Counted from the stretch's first letter, positions 48,802-60,339 are shown. The stretch is 64,000 nt of DNA from Candidatus Bacteroides merdigallinarum (GCA_019116285.1 DXBX01000033.1:1-64000); one strand, 5' to 3'. Notes: generated by a model from the letters alone, not told the origin. Numbers and translations are program-made.

Positions 48802-49515
48802 TCATTCCGACCTTACCCAAAGCCTATACCCTATCCCTCGGAAAGCATCAATGACGATGCGCCCATCCGCAGCCAGCTTCTTGCGGAGACGCGTGATGTG
48901 CACATTCAGGCTCCGGGTACAGAAATAATCATCATTCCCCCACAAATCCTGCAAGATGGAAGCGGTAGGCACCACTTCGCCCATACGTCGGCACAAGAGA
49001 GCCAGTATCTCGGATTCGCGCGTGGGGAGAAGAATTTCCTGCACACCCTCCCCTGCCGGAAGCAACAATTTATGAGCCATGGCATCGAACAGGAAATTAC
49101 CGACATGGAATTTTTCTTCCGCCATCTTTGCCCGGTTTTCCTGCAACCGCCCTAACAACGAACGCACGCGCACGATGAGTTCCTTGATGGCAAAGGGCTT
49201 GCGGATGTAGTCACTTGCTCCCAATTCGAAGCCTTTGACCACATCTTCCGGATCTGTCCGCGCGGAGAGGAAGAGCACAGGTGTCCGGATGCCTTCCTTC
49301 CGCAGTTGCCGCACCAAGGTGAAGCCATCCATCTTCGGCATCATGATGTCCGCCACCATCACATCCGGCAACTCCGAATGAAGCATTTGCAGGGCCTCTT
49401 CCCCGTCATACGCATTGCGCACTTCAAATCCGTTGTCGGAAAGCGTATCCGCCAATACCCAGGCAAAAGCCTGTTCGTCTTCGACCAACAATAGTTTAAT
49501 CCGCTGCTTATCCAT
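48802..49515 (-). CDS. OmpR/PhoB-family response regulator
   Basis: LLLVEDEQAFAW...VMVADIMMPKMDG...LFLSA...YIRKPF; winged-helix output SLNVHITRLRKKLAADGRIVIDAFRGIGYRL. Confidence 0.93.
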   Translation of the reverse strand: MDKQRIKLLLVEDEQAFAWVLADTLSDNGFEVRNAYDGEEALQMLHSELPDVMVADIMMPKMDGFTLVRQLRKEGIRTPVLFLSARTDPEDVVKGFELGASDYIRKPFAIKELIVRVRSLLGRLQENRAKMAEEKFHVGNFLFDAMAHKLLLPAGEGVQEILLPTRESEILALLCRRMGEVVPTASILQDLWGNDDYFCTRSLNVHITRLRKKLAADGRIVIDAFRGIGYRLWVRSE

Positions 49516-49521
49516 ACATCC

Positions 49522-51009
49522 TCAAAATAGAATGGTCACCGTCGTCCCCCCTTCCGGGGAGCCGGAAACCGAGATTTTTCCTCCGTGTTTCTCCACCACC
49601 AAGCGGCAATAATAAAGCCCTATCCCGAATCCGCGCACATTTTGGACATCCCCCGTTGGTATCCGGTAATACTTCTCGAACACCCGTTTCCGTTGGGAAG
49701 ACGGTATGCCCATGCCATTGTCGCTGACGGAAATCCATGTATTCCTCCCCTTTTGGCCTGCCTTCAAGACGATATGCGGATGGGAAGGCGTATATTTCAC
49801 GGCATTGTCCAGCAGATTCTGCAAGACGTTGGAGAAATGGAATTTATCCACGCAGACCTGGCAATCGGGTATCTCCACGTCTATCCGGACATCCTTGCCA
49901 TACTTATCTTGCAAGGCCTGCACCTGTCCGTCCACCAACGCACGCAATGGACAGGTCTCCGGGTGCAGCCGGAAATTCTCGCTCTCCTGAACGGACAACG
50001 ACAAAATCCGCTCCACCATCGAGGAAAGCGTCTGCAGGTAATGCCGCTGGACGTCCAAGTATTTCTTCCGCTTTTCGGGATATTCCCCGACAGAAAAATC
50101 TGCCAAGGCTTCATTCGTGGCACTGATGGCGGCAATGGGCGTTTTCAGCTCATGCGTGATGTTGTGCGTGAAGTCACGCCGCATCTCCCCTACCGACTTC
50201 ATCCGCAAGATGGTCTTCAGCAGATAGATGAACGAGCCAATCAGCACCAACGCTATCAGGACGGAAGCCACAATGATGCCTCCCATCTTTCCCAAAAGCA
50301 TCCGATGAGGACTTTCTATCCTGACCCGGCATTCCGTGATGGGAAAAGTACCTGCCTCCGCCCGGCACTCCAAGGCACATTGCAAGGGGAAAAAGTCTGC
50401 ATAGAGCGTATCAAAGTTTGGCGGAATGTCCGCATCCGTCCCCGCATTTCCATACGTTATCAAGGTCGTATCCCCTTTGCCACCGGCCACTTGGATGGAA
50501 GTTCCCTGATTTTCAGCCGTATTCCCGATGGAAATCACCTTCTTGCCGGGAACTTGTTGCCTCACCAGCACGGAATAAGGCGCAAGGATGCTCCGGCTTC
50601 TGAACAATTCATCCAGAAAATCACGGAAAACCTGCACATTGAATTTGTCTGAGGATATCATTCCTCCCAATGAGTCTTTCCGGAAATCAATGGATATGGA
50701 GTTCCTTTCCTTCACATTCTTATGGACGGAAATGGAAGATATGTCCGCCGGGGAAATTCCCTCCAAAACAGGAAGGCTGGTCATTTTCCCTTCCCCCTGC
50801 ACCGGCTGGCTGATATCCATATTGACAGCCTCGCTGATGCGTCTCTCCAACTGGATGGCTTCGGAAAGAGCCGCCTGCACACTCCCTGCAAACTCGTCAT
50901 TTAATCCCTTGTAGGTCTGAATCATTAAGGCCACAGACAAACCGACCGTACCGATGATGGCCACCAGCAACACAAGTATGACTATCAGAAACTTTTTCTT
51001 GTTTTCCAT
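49522..51009 (-). CDS. Membrane sensor histidine kinase
   Basis: Two TM; FTHNITHELKTPIAAISATNEAL; NLLDNAVKYT; DNGMGIP; GFGIGLYYCRLV. Confidence 0.93.
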   Translation of the reverse strand: MENKKKFLIVILVLLVAIIGTVGLSVALMIQTYKGLNDEFAGSVQAALSEAIQLERRISEAVNMDISQPVQGEGKMTSLPVLEGISPADISSISVHKNVKERNSISIDFRKDSLGGMISSDKFNVQVFRDFLDELFRSRSILAPYSVLVRQQVPGKKVISIGNTAENQGTSIQVAGGKGDTTLITYGNAGTDADIPPNFDTLYADFFPLQCALECRAEAGTFPITECRVRIESPHRMLLGKMGGIIVASVLIALVLIGSFIYLLKTILRMKSVGEMRRDFTHNITHELKTPIAAISATNEALADFSVGEYPEKRKKYLDVQRHYLQTLSSMVERILSLSVQESENFRLHPETCPLRALVDGQVQALQDKYGKDVRIDVEIPDCQVCVDKFHFSNVLQNLLDNAVKYTPSHPHIVLKAGQKGRNTWISVSDNGMGIPSSQRKRVFEKYYRIPTGDVQNVRGFGIGLYYCRLVVEKHGGKISVSGSPEGGTTVTILF

Positions 51010-51082
51010 CTGACTTTTCCGTTTAATAACTCCCGCAAAGTTAAACATTAAGCCATAAGCCAAGAACCTTCCACTTGAAGAG

Positions 51083-51121
51083 TTAACCGTAGTTAACCGT
51101 AATTGAGCGGATGTTAACCGT
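51083..51121 (+). promoter_or_regulatory. Three phased direct repeats TTAACCGT (candidate response-regulator sites)
   Basis: TTAACCGT at 51083, 51093 and 51114 (spacings 10 and 21 nt), upstream of a -7-like GACCTTTGC at 51141. Confidence 0.65.
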
Positions 51122-51175
51122 GAATGTACCCGGCGTATGCGACCTTTGCAAGCGTAAACTAAAAAACATCATCGT

Positions 51176-52012
51176 ATGAAACATGTCATTTTCTTATTCA
51201 TTTCCCTCTGTTGCGCTTCCTTGTCCCAAGCGCAAGAAACAGCCTTGTACGAATGCTTGTATCGGTACGAGGTCAACGGTACAGACCAAAACGGCCAACC
51301 TTTCTCCGACATCTACAACGGCCTTTTGCAGATAGGTGCCGCGCAAGCCAAATTTCAGGATTATACGGCCTTCCAATCGGATTCCGTCGAACAAATCCAT
51401 CCGGACGATGCCGAATTGCAAGAAGAATATACCGTCAAAATCTTGAAAAATCCCTACTATTTTGACCAGACCGTCTACCAAAACCTGCCCAAAGGAAAAA
51501 CAACCGTCCTCAGTGTCATCACCCCGGATTATTATGTCTACACCGAAGACTTGAACACCATTTCCTGGACATTGGCAGAAGATACGGACACCATCTGCGG
51601 CTATCCCTGCCGGAAGGCTATGGGCACTTATGGAGGACGCACGTGGACAGCGTGGTATGCAGAGGATATCCCCGTATCGTTCGGTCCCTGGAAACTGATC
51701 GGCCTGCCCGGATTGATTTTGGAAGCCTCCGATTCGGAAAATATCCACCGATTCACGGCCATCAGTTTCCGGAAGGCAAAGGTTGGCATCCGTGCTTTGG
51801 ATACCGACAATGCACTGTCTATCACCCGAGACAAGTTTGTGAAAGCCAAGAACCTTTTTGAAAAAGACCCGATGAAGAACCTGCCTATCGAAGCCATCAG
51901 CGAGATGGAGGTCCGCAAATTCGGAGAAGGTGCCCAAGCCAAGTCCATCTCCATCAACGGCGTACCTTTGCGACTCCATCCCAATGGTTATGTACCTCTC
52001 GAAATACAATGA
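51176..52012 (+). CDS. GLPGLI family protein
   Basis: GPWKLIGLPGLILEASDS motif. Confidence 0.93.
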   Translation: MKHVIFLFISLCCASLSQAQETALYECLYRYEVNGTDQNGQPFSDIYNGLLQIGAAQAKFQDYTAFQSDSVEQIHPDDAELQEEYTVKILKNPYYFDQTVYQNLPKGKTTVLSVITPDYYVYTEDLNTISWTLAEDTDTICGYPCRKAMGTYGGRTWTAWYAEDIPVSFGPWKLIGLPGLILEASDSENIHRFTAISFRKAKVGIRALDTDNALSITRDKFVKAKNLFEKDPMKNLPIEAISEMEVRKFGEGAQAKSISINGVPLRLHPNGYVPLEIQ

Positions 52013-54615
52013 CGCATTCAATGAAACCCGCATTATTCCTGTTATGGACAACCCTTCTGCTTCTGCCCGCTTCCGCTTGTCCGACCGGCATCCTCATTCG
52101 GGGAACCATCACCAACCGGCAAGGGAAACCGGTGGAAGCAGTGATAGTCAAGATGTTTCAAGGGAATGACCTGGTGGCTTACACTTCTTCGAAAGCAGAC
52201 GGCTCTTACCAATTGGGCGGCACACCAAAAACTCCGCAAATCCGGCTGACCTTCGAACACTTGAGCTACCGGACGTATGCCCTGTCCTTGGAAAACCGCT
52301 CTCAAAGCCAAGACATCGTATTGGAAGAAAAGAACTTAACGCTCAAGGAAGTAACGGTCACCGCTCCCATTGTTTCCCAACAAGGGGATACCCTCTCCTT
52401 TCGCCTCTCCGCCTTTACGGGAGCCGGAGATATCAGCTTAAAAGACGCCCTGCGCAAGATTCCCGGTATCCATGTCGCAAGCAATGGAAAAATAAAATAC
52501 CTGGGCAAGGAAATCTCACACTTCTACATCGAAGGCTTGGATCTGTTGGGCGGACAATACAACATCGCTACCAACAACCTGCCGGCTTCCCTTGTCAGCA
52601 CCGTCCAGGTTTTGAATCATCACCAACCTGTCAAGTTGGAAAAAAAGATGTTCAGTGACCAAGTGGCATTGAATGTGAAGCTGAATCCCAAAGCCAAACT
52701 CCGCCCCATTGGAAACTACGAAGCGAGTGCAGGATACGGAGACGAAATGCACTACCAACTTTCCGGTGCCGGGATGTTGTTCAAACCCGATTTCCAATCC
52801 ATCCTGACGGCCAAAATAGGAAATATCCGGGAATTTGAACAAGAAGAAAACGCTCACCTCATCACCGACGAATCCGATAAACATTCCGCCCCCGACCTCC
52901 TGGGAAGGCTCTCCTCCGGCACCCCACCCCTCGACCGGAAACGCTATATTCATCCCGATGATCGCTCCCTGACCCTGAACATGCTGAACCGCATCGGCCA
53001 AGATGCCACGTTGAAAGCCCAACTCGGCTATGGCTACACCCGTACCCGCTATGATTTCCAAACCCTGCGAAGCTATTATAACGGCACGTCCGACCTCGTG
53101 CTGGAAGAAGTGCAGACCCCCCTCGCCCATACCCATACCCCGGAAATAACGCTGAAATACGAACTCAATGCTGACCAAAAGTATGTCACCAATAATCTTT
53201 CGGCAAGTGCCTCCCTTTGCGAAGACCAGTTGCCCACTCTGCAAAACTTTGCCGGAATCCAACAAACGGAAAAAATGCAAAGGTATGCCCTCCAAAACGC
53301 CTTTCAAATCCGTTGGAAACAGGGAGCCTTCCGCTGGAACCTTTCCTCTCTACTGAAATATGATGCCCATCCCGTCGGAAAACTCTCCATTTCCACGGAA
53401 TCCGAAACCGACGATGCACTCAGCCAGACGGCGCGCAATTACCGTTTTTTCACACAGGAAACCCTGTCCCTCGCCTACGATTTCCGCCGCTCCAGCCTCT
53501 ACTTCCCATGGACATTCCGTGCCACCTCCGACTGCATCCATACCTGCCTTTCCCGGCCTGACACGCTGGAGCGCAATGACCTTTCCGGCACTAATTACGA
53601 ACTCTTCTTCTCGCCCCGTTATGAATATACCCACCCCCGGCAAAAATACGTCTTCCGCGCCCAACTTGCCATGAAAGGCGAGTATCACCGTTTCCGAAAT
53701 ACAGGCAATGCCCCTGTCCAAAACAAAGGATTCCGCTTCAGCCTGAACCCTTACCTCTATTTCAACTACAAACTCAATGCACAATCCACGCTGCGTGCCC
53801 GACTCTCCTATAATCGGCAAACCGGCGATATCCTCGACTTGCTCACCGCACCCGTCCAGAAGGATTATCTCTCCCGTACCTACCGGAGCGGTCTTCTTTC
53901 AGACACAAAGATATTGACAACAAACCTGCACTATGACTTCAAGATTCCTTTGGAGATGTGGTTCTTCAATTTGGATGCAACGTATAGCCGCACTTGGAAT
54001 AACCTTATAAACGGCCAACAGATTTCCACCGAACAAATCACCCAGACACAGTACTTCATTCCCCACCATACCGACCGCTTCTCTTCTTCGGGAGAAGCCA
54101 GCAAATACTTCCGTTCCCTCCAAACCAAAATCTCCCTGCAAACCTCCTACACGTGGAGTCAGAATACCACCCTACAACAAGGCCAAACGGTTCATTACTA
54201 CGGACAAAACATAGAATGCTCCATCCATCTGAACGCCCGTCCTTGGCCGTTTCTGGAACTGGATTACAATACATTCCTTGCAAGAGTATCCTCGCGCTAC
54301 CTGGGGCAGAGGCAAAGCCTCTGCTCGCAACTGCACCGGACAAAATTCTCCCTCTTCCCGATACCCTCCTTGGAATTGGCCTTCTCCGCAGACATCACCC
54401 GGAAAGAAATCGCCTCCAGCCAATATAAGACCTTCCCCCTGCTCGATGCCGGCCTCCACTACACCTTCCGGAAATTCCGCATAGGAATAGATCTCAACAA
54501 CATGCTGCATCGGAAAGAATATTCCTACACGATATTGGATGGCCCGAACCGCTTCTCCTACCAATACCGGCTCCGGGGACGGGAAGTGCTGGTATCATTC
54601 CGGATTATCCAATGA
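52009..54615 (+). CDS. Carboxypeptidase-regulatory-like / TonB-receptor-like outer membrane protein
   Basis: Signal peptide; IRGTITNRQGKPVEAVIVKMF; plug-like region; long beta-barrel C-terminus. Confidence 0.82.
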   Translation: MTHSMKPALFLLWTTLLLLPASACPTGILIRGTITNRQGKPVEAVIVKMFQGNDLVAYTSSKADGSYQLGGTPKTPQIRLTFEHLSYRTYALSLENRSQSQDIVLEEKNLTLKEVTVTAPIVSQQGDTLSFRLSAFTGAGDISLKDALRKIPGIHVASNGKIKYLGKEISHFYIEGLDLLGGQYNIATNNLPASLVSTVQVLNHHQPVKLEKKMFSDQVALNVKLNPKAKLRPIGNYEASAGYGDEMHYQLSGAGMLFKPDFQSILTAKIGNIREFEQEENAHLITDESDKHSAPDLLGRLSSGTPPLDRKRYIHPDDRSLTLNMLNRIGQDATLKAQLGYGYTRTRYDFQTLRSYYNGTSDLVLEEVQTPLAHTHTPEITLKYELNADQKYVTNNLSASASLCEDQLPTLQNFAGIQQTEKMQRYALQNAFQIRWKQGAFRWNLSSLLKYDAHPVGKLSISTESETDDALSQTARNYRFFTQETLSLAYDFRRSSLYFPWTFRATSDCIHTCLSRPDTLERNDLSGTNYELFFSPRYEYTHPRQKYVFRAQLAMKGEYHRFRNTGNAPVQNKGFRFSLNPYLYFNYKLNAQSTLRARLSYNRQTGDILDLLTAPVQKDYLSRTYRSGLLSDTKILTTNLHYDFKIPLEMWFFNLDATYSRTWNNLINGQQISTEQITQTQYFIPHHTDRFSSSGEASKYFRSLQTKISLQTSYTWSQNTTLQQGQTVHYYGQNIECSIHLNARPWPFLELDYNTFLARVSSRYLGQRQSLCSQLHRTKFSLFPIPSLELAFSADITRKEIASSQYKTFPLLDAGLHYTFRKFRIGIDLNNMLHRKEYSYTILDGPNRFSYQYRLRGREVLVSFRIIQ

Positions 54616-54716
54616 GTCACCCCAAAGTCGCCCCAAAGTCGTTACTCCTCCCTACCTTCTCCCTGTCTATACACAAGGAGTTGGTAGGGAGGAGGTAGAT
54701 AGAAGGAACGACTTAT
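54611..54716. repeat. Long palindrome, family B copy 2
   Basis: CTCCTCCCTACCTTCTCCCTGTCTATACACAAGGAGTTGGTAGGGAGGAGGTAG, homologous to 40479-40575. Confidence 0.85.
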
Positions 54717-54784
54717 ACCCGAGAAAAGTGAGACTCATAGCGTGCTTCATCCACTGACACTGAAATTATTGCCCTCCTACTATA

Positions 54785-54814
54785 TTGAAATTGAAAATAA
54801 ACACTTAAATTTGC
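54785..54814 (+). promoter_or_regulatory. Putative Bacteroides promoter for leuS
   Basis: TTG - N18 - TAAATTTGC. Confidence 0.5.
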
Positions 54815-54864
54815 AGCGTTTATAGTAAAAAATACACTTTCAATCACAATTACAAGATACCACT

Positions 54865-57702
54865 ATGGAATATAATTTCAGGGAAATTGAAAAGAAATGG
54901 CAAAAACGGTGGGTGGACAACCAGACTTACCGCGTGAAGGAAGATGAAAGCAAGCCGAAATATTACGTACTCAACATGTTCCCCTATCCCAGCGGAGCAG
55001 GGCTGCATGTGGGACATCCCTTGGGCTACATCGCTTCGGACATCTATGCCAGGTATAAACGCCTGCAAGGATTCAACGTGCTGAATCCCATGGGATATGA
55101 TGCCTACGGACTTCCCGCCGAGCAATATGCCATTCAGACAGGTCAACACCCTGCGATTACTACCGTCAACAATATCAACCGCTATCGCGAGCAGTTGGAC
55201 AAGATAGGTTTTTCCTTCGACTGGAGCCGCGAGATACGCACCTGCGACCCGGAGTACTACCACTGGACGCAATGGGCTTTCCAGAAAATGTTCAACAGCT
55301 ATTATGACAATGACCTCCAACAGGCACGTCCCATTGAAGAGCTGACACAAAAGCTTGCGGAGACAGGCACAAAGTGCCTCAATGCCGCTTGCTCCGAAGA
55401 ACTTTGTCTGACGGCCGACGAATGGAAGGCCAAGAGCGAGAAGGAGCAGCAAGAAATCCTGATGAACTACCGCATCGCCTACCTGGGCGAGACAATGGTG
55501 AACTGGTGCCCCCAGCTGGGTACAGTACTTGCCAATGACGAGGTGGTGGACGGCGTGAGCGAACGCGGCGGCTATCCCGTGGTGCAGAAGAAGATGCGCC
55601 AATGGTGCCTGCGCGTGTCGGCCTATGCCCAGCGTCTGCTGGACGGATTGGAGACTATCCAATGGACGGATTCCTTGAAGGAAACCCAGCGCAACTGGAT
55701 TGGCCGGAGCGAAGGTGCGGAAGTGAAATTCCATGTCAAAGATAGTGATATCGATTTTATCATCTTTACCACCCGCGCCGATACGATGTTCGGCGTTACC
55801 TTTATGGTATTGGCACCGGAAAGCGAGTTCGTGGAAAAGGTTACCACCCCTGCACAGAAAGCCGAAGTGGAAGCTTACCTCGACCGCACCAAGAAGCGTA
55901 CGGAGCGCGAGCGCATCAGCGACCGTAGCGTGACGGGTGTCTTCACCGGTTCGTATGCCATCAATCCCTTCACAGGTGAGGCCGTGCCTATCTGGGTGAG
56001 CGACTATGTATTGGCCGGATACGGCACGGGTGCCATCATGGCCGTACCTGCGCATGACAGCCGCGACTATGCTTTTGCCAAGCATTTCGGCCTGCCCATC
56101 GTTCCGCTGGTGGAAGGATGCGACGTGAGCGAAGAGAGCTTCGATGCCAAGGAAGGTATCGTATGCAATTCACCCCGACAGGATGCCGTACCCTATTGCG
56201 ACCTGAACTTGAACGGATTGACCATCAAAGAAGCTATCGCCGCTACCAAGAAATACGTCAAAGAGCATAACTTGGGCCGCGTGAAGGTGAACTACCGTCT
56301 GCGCGATGCCATCTTCTCGCGTCAGCGCTATTGGGGCGAACCCTTCCCCGTATATTACAAGGATGGCATGCCCTATATGATTCCCGAAAACTGCCTCCCG
56401 CTGGAGTTGCCCGAGGTGAAGAAGTTCCTCCCCACGGAAACGGGCGAACCTCCCTTGGGACACGCCATCAAGTGGGCTTGGGATACGGCAAATAATTGCG
56501 TAGTAGAAAATGAGAAGATAGACAATGTAACCATCTTCCCGCTCGAACTGAACACCATGCCCGGTTTTGCAGGCTCCAGCGCTTATTACCTGCGCTACAT
56601 GGATCCGCGTAATGACCAAGCCTTGGTGGACAAAAAAGTGGATGAATACTGGCGCAACGTTGACCTCTACGTAGGAGGCACGGAGCACGCCACGGGTCAC
56701 CTCATCTACTCGCGCTTTTGGAATAAATTCCTGCACGACCTGGGTATTTCGGTAGTGGAAGAACCTTTCCAAAAGCTGGTGAACCAAGGCATGATCCAAG
56801 GCCGTAGCAACTTTGTTTATCGCATCAAGGATACCAATACGTTCGTTTCATTGGGATTGAAAGACCAGTATGACACTACCCCACTCCATGTGGATGTGAA
56901 CATCGTGCAAAACGATGTGCTGGATATAGAAGCCTTCAAGAACTGGCGTCCGGAATATAACACGGCTGAGTTTATCCTGGAGGACGGCAAATATGTCTGC
57001 GGATGGGCCGTGGAGAAGATGTCCAAGTCCATGTACAACGTGGTGAATCCCGACATGATTGTGGAGAAATACGGTGCTGATACGCTCCGTATGTACGAGA
57101 TGTTCCTCGGCCCCGTGGAGCAATCCAAGCCTTGGGACACGAACGGTATCGACGGCGTACACCGCTTCCTGAAGAAATTCTGGTCGCTCTTCCATGACCG
57201 TACGGGCAATTGGCAGGTGACAGACGAAGAAGCTACGGCGGAAGAATTGAAATCCCTGCACAAACTCATCAAGAAGGTAACGGGCGACATTGAGACTTTC
57301 TCCTACAACACGTCCGTCAGCGCCTTTATGATCTGTGTCAACGAACTGGCTTCCTTGAAATGTGCCAAGCGCGAGGTGCTCACTCCGTTGGTTATCACCT
57401 TGGCGCCTTTCGCTCCGCACATCTGCGAGGAATTGTGGGAAACGCTGGGTCAGAAAGACTCCGTATGTGATGCCCAATGGCCTGCCTGGAAAGAAGAATA
57501 CCTGGTGGAAAACACGGTGAACTACACCGTATCCTTCAACGGCAAGGCACGCTTCAACCAAGCCTTCCCCGCCGATGCGACTTCCGATGATATCCAGGCT
57601 TCCGTCCTGGCCGACGAACGTTCAGCCAAATGGATGGAAGGCAAGCAGGTGGTCAAAGTCATTGTCGTGCCGAAGAAGATCATCAACATTGTAGTCAAAT
57701 AA
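54865..57702 (+). CDS. leuS: Leucyl-tRNA synthetase
   Basis: [32 protein letters not shown]. Confidence 0.98.
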   Translation: MEYNFREIEKKWQKRWVDNQTYRVKEDESKPKYYVLNMFPYPSGAGLHVGHPLGYIASDIYARYKRLQGFNVLNPMGYDAYGLPAEQYAIQTGQHPAITTVNNINRYREQLDKIGFSFDWSREIRTCDPEYYHWTQWAFQKMFNSYYDNDLQQARPIEELTQKLAETGTKCLNAACSEELCLTADEWKAKSEKEQQEILMNYRIAYLGETMVNWCPQLGTVLANDEVVDGVSERGGYPVVQKKMRQWCLRVSAYAQRLLDGLETIQWTDSLKETQRNWIGRSEGAEVKFHVKDSDIDFIIFTTRADTMFGVTFMVLAPESEFVEKVTTPAQKAEVEAYLDRTKKRTERERISDRSVTGVFTGSYAINPFTGEAVPIWVSDYVLAGYGTGAIMAVPAHDSRDYAFAKHFGLPIVPLVEGCDVSEESFDAKEGIVCNSPRQDAVPYCDLNLNGLTIKEAIAATKKYVKEHNLGRVKVNYRLRDAIFSRQRYWGEPFPVYYKDGMPYMIPENCLPLELPEVKKFLPTETGEPPLGHAIKWAWDTANNCVVENEKIDNVTIFPLELNTMPGFAGSSAYYLRYMDPRNDQALVDKKVDEYWRNVDLYVGGTEHATGHLIYSRFWNKFLHDLGISVVEEPFQKLVNQGMIQGRSNFVYRIKDTNTFVSLGLKDQYDTTPLHVDVNIVQNDVLDIEAFKNWRPEYNTAEFILEDGKYVCGWAVEKMSKSMYNVVNPDMIVEKYGADTLRMYEMFLGPVEQSKPWDTNGIDGVHRFLKKFWSLFHDRTGNWQVTDEEATAEELKSLHKLIKKVTGDIETFSYNTSVSAFMICVNELASLKCAKREVLTPLVITLAPFAPHICEELWETLGQKDSVCDAQWPAWKEEYLVENTVNYTVSFNGKARFNQAFPADATSDDIQASVLADERSAKWMEGKQVVKVIVVPKKIINIVVK

Positions 57703-57706
57703 ACAT

Positions 57707-58609
57707 ATGCAATTCAAGAAACCAACAAAAACCGAAATCTTGCGTGAGAGCCGGGACTATCTGATGATAGCCTTGGGTCTCTTCAGCTACGCACTGGCAT
57801 GGGCCGTATTCATGATTCCCTATCAGATTACCACTGGCGGAACCACGGGTATCGGAGCTATCATCTATTATTCGACAGGCTTCCCCATCCAGTACACCTA
57901 CTTCATCATCAATGCGGTGCTGATGACACTGGCCATCAAGGTATTGGGACCTAAATTCAGTATCAAGACCACCTTTGCCATCATTGTATTGACGCTGATG
58001 CTGGAGTTCACCCAGTGGCTGGTGAGAAATCCGGACGGCACCTTCCCGCAACTATTGGGACCCGGACAGGACACAATGGCCTGCCTCATCGGTTCGGTGA
58101 TGTGTGGTGCAGGACTGGGCATCGCCTTCAATTGCGGAGGCAGCACGGGAGGTACGGATATCATTGCCGCCGTAGTGCATAAATACAAAGACGTAGCATT
58201 AGGGCGGATGGTGATGTTGGTGGACTGCTTGATCATCAGTTCCTGTTACTTCGTCTTCCACGACTGGAGACGCGTGATTTTCGGCTTTGTGACACTGTTC
58301 GTGATGGGCTTTGTGATAGACTATATTGTCAACAGTGCGCGCCAATCCGTACAATTTCTTATCTTCAGCCGCAAGTACGAGGAAATTGCCGACCGCATCA
58401 CCCGCGAGACACACCGTGGCGTAACGGTACTGGACGGTACGGGATGGTACAGCAAGGGAGATGTCAAGGTACTGGTGGTATTGGCTTACAAGCGCCAATC
58501 CCACGAAATCTTCCAACTGGTGAAGGATGTAGACCCCAACGCATTTGTCTCGCAAAGTTCGGTTATAGGTGTCTATGGCGAAGGTTTCGACCGACTGAAA
58601 GCAAAGTAA
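57707..58609 (+). CDS. YitT family membrane protein
   Basis: GGTTGIGAIIYY; GGSTGGTDIIAAVVHKY; C-terminal DUF2179-like region. Confidence 0.92.
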   Translation: MQFKKPTKTEILRESRDYLMIALGLFSYALAWAVFMIPYQITTGGTTGIGAIIYYSTGFPIQYTYFIINAVLMTLAIKVLGPKFSIKTTFAIIVLTLMLEFTQWLVRNPDGTFPQLLGPGQDTMACLIGSVMCGAGLGIAFNCGGSTGGTDIIAAVVHKYKDVALGRMVMLVDCLIISSCYFVFHDWRRVIFGFVTLFVMGFVIDYIVNSARQSVQFLIFSRKYEEIADRITRETHRGVTVLDGTGWYSKGDVKVLVVLAYKRQSHEIFQLVKDVDPNAFVSQSSVIGVYGEGFDRLKAK

Positions 58610-58678
58610 TAAAGCAAAGCTCCTTAAGCAAATACCGGGCAAACACATTCAACGGAAACCTATAAGAAGCAGAAAGTT

Positions 58679-59257
58679 ATGAAGAAGTTTGTATTTGCCA
58701 CTAACAATGCCCACAAGCTGGAGGAAGTGAAAGCCATCGTTGGCGAAAAGATAGAAATCCTCAGCTTGAAGGACATCGGCTGTCGAGCCGACATCCCTGA
58801 AACGGCGGATACGCTGGAGGGAAATGCCTTGCAGAAGGCAAGGTTCATTTATGAGACCTATCATCAAGATTGCTTTGCCGATGATACAGGCTTGGAAGTA
58901 GAAGCCTTGAACGGTGCACCGGGTGTTTATTCAGCCCGTTATGCAGGTGATGCACACAATTCTGAGGCCAATATGCGCAAGCTGCTCCAAGACCTGGAAG
59001 ACGTGGAAAACCGCCATGCCCGTTTCCGCACGGTCTTTGCCCTCATCCTGAACGGCAAGGAGCATCTCTTTGAAGGCATCATCAACGGTCAGATTATTAA
59101 GACACGCCGCGGTACGTCGGGCTTCGGCTATGATCCTATCTTCATTCCGGACGGTTATACACAGACCTTTGCCGAGATGGGCGACGCGCTGAAGAACAAG
59201 ATAAGCCATCGCGCCGTAGGAGCGCAAAAGCTGTGTAAATTTCTCAATACCCTATAA
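58679..59257 (+). CDS. rdgB: Non-canonical purine NTP pyrophosphatase, RdgB/HAM1
   Basis: [47 protein letters not shown]. Confidence 0.96.
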   Translation: MKKFVFATNNAHKLEEVKAIVGEKIEILSLKDIGCRADIPETADTLEGNALQKARFIYETYHQDCFADDTGLEVEALNGAPGVYSARYAGDAHNSEANMRKLLQDLEDVENRHARFRTVFALILNGKEHLFEGIINGQIIKTRRGTSGFGYDPIFIPDGYTQTFAEMGDALKNKISHRAVGAQKLCKFLNTL

Positions 59258-59302
59258 AAAGAAGTATCCGGCTTCTGACAACAGAAACTAGACAAAGGAA
59301 TC

Positions 59303-59355
59303 AAAAAAAGCAAAGAAGATGCATCTTGAATGAGTTCTTCTTTGCTTTCTTTTTT
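59303..59355. terminator. Bidirectional terminator between rdgB and nadA
   Basis: AAAAAAAGCAAAGAAGA ... TCTTCTTTGCTTTCTTTTTTT. Confidence 0.88.
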
Positions 59356-59364
59356 TATTTCTTC

Positions 59365-60303
59365 TTACAATCCCAACCGTGCTGAAATCTCCAGCATCCT
59401 TTCAATCGGTTTCACTGCACGTACAGCTATCTCAGGATCAACCATAATTTCAGGCGATTCATCACGCAAACAGTCGCGCAGTTTTTCCAAGGTATTCAGA
59501 CGCATATAATTGCATTCATTGCAGGCACAGGTGCTATCGGCAGGCGGAGCAGGAATGAAGGTGGTTTGCGGACACTTTCTACGCATCTCGTGCAGGATAC
59601 CTGCCTCGGTGGCTACAATATAGGTGTTTTCCGGATGTTTCACGGCATATTTCAACAAAGCTGCGGTAGAGCCTACCACATCAGCCAACTTCAGCACAGC
59701 GCCCTTGCATTCGGGGTGGGCGAGAATCAAGGCTTCGGGATGCTCCCGCTTGATATCAACCATCTTTTCCACCGAGAATTGTTCGTGTACATGGCAGGCG
59801 CCGTCCCATAATAACATATTCCGCCCTGTCACACTGTTGATATAACTCCCCAGATTTCTATCCGGCCCAAAAATAATTTTCTCATCTTTGGGGAAGCTTT
59901 CCACGATTTGCCGGGCATTGGTGGAGGTTACCACTACGTCGGTCAGTGCCTTGACGGCCGCCGTGGTGTTGACGTAAGAAATAACCGTATAGCCCGGGTG
60001 CTCTTTGACAAACTGCGCAAATTTATCGGACGGACAACTGTCTGCCAGAGAACAACCGGCGGCCATGTCCGGCACCAGTACCTTCTTCTGCGGACAAAGC
60101 ACTTTGGCTGTTTCACCCATGAAGTGAACACCACACATTACAATAATGTCTGCCTCCGTCTTTGCAGCCCACTGGGCCAGGGCCAGACTATCGCCTACAA
60201 AGTCGGCCACGTCCTGTACTTCGCCGCGCTGGTAATAGTGCCCCAGGATAACGGCATTCTTCTCTCGTTTCAGTTTTTCGATTTCTTCCTTGATGTTAGC
60301 CAT
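59365..60303 (-). CDS. nadA: Quinolinate synthase
   Basis: ILGHYYQRGEVQDVADFVGDSLALA; VCGVHFMGETAKVL; HPECKGAVLKLAD. Confidence 0.97.
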   Translation of the reverse strand: MANIKEEIEKLKREKNAVILGHYYQRGEVQDVADFVGDSLALAQWAAKTEADIIVMCGVHFMGETAKVLCPQKKVLVPDMAAGCSLADSCPSDKFAQFVKEHPGYTVISYVNTTAAVKALTDVVVTSTNARQIVESFPKDEKIIFGPDRNLGSYINSVTGRNMLLWDGACHVHEQFSVEKMVDIKREHPEALILAHPECKGAVLKLADVVGSTAALLKYAVKHPENTYIVATEAGILHEMRRKCPQTTFIPAPPADSTCACNECNYMRLNTLEKLRDCLRDESPEIMVDPEIAVRAVKPIERMLEISARLGL

Positions 60304-60339
60304 AACATATTATAATTATATCTTTTCTTCTTATTAAAA

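Noticed and set aside
54850-56085. 411-aa minus-strand ORF opposite leuS
   Set aside because: Shadow ORF; leuS is unambiguous.
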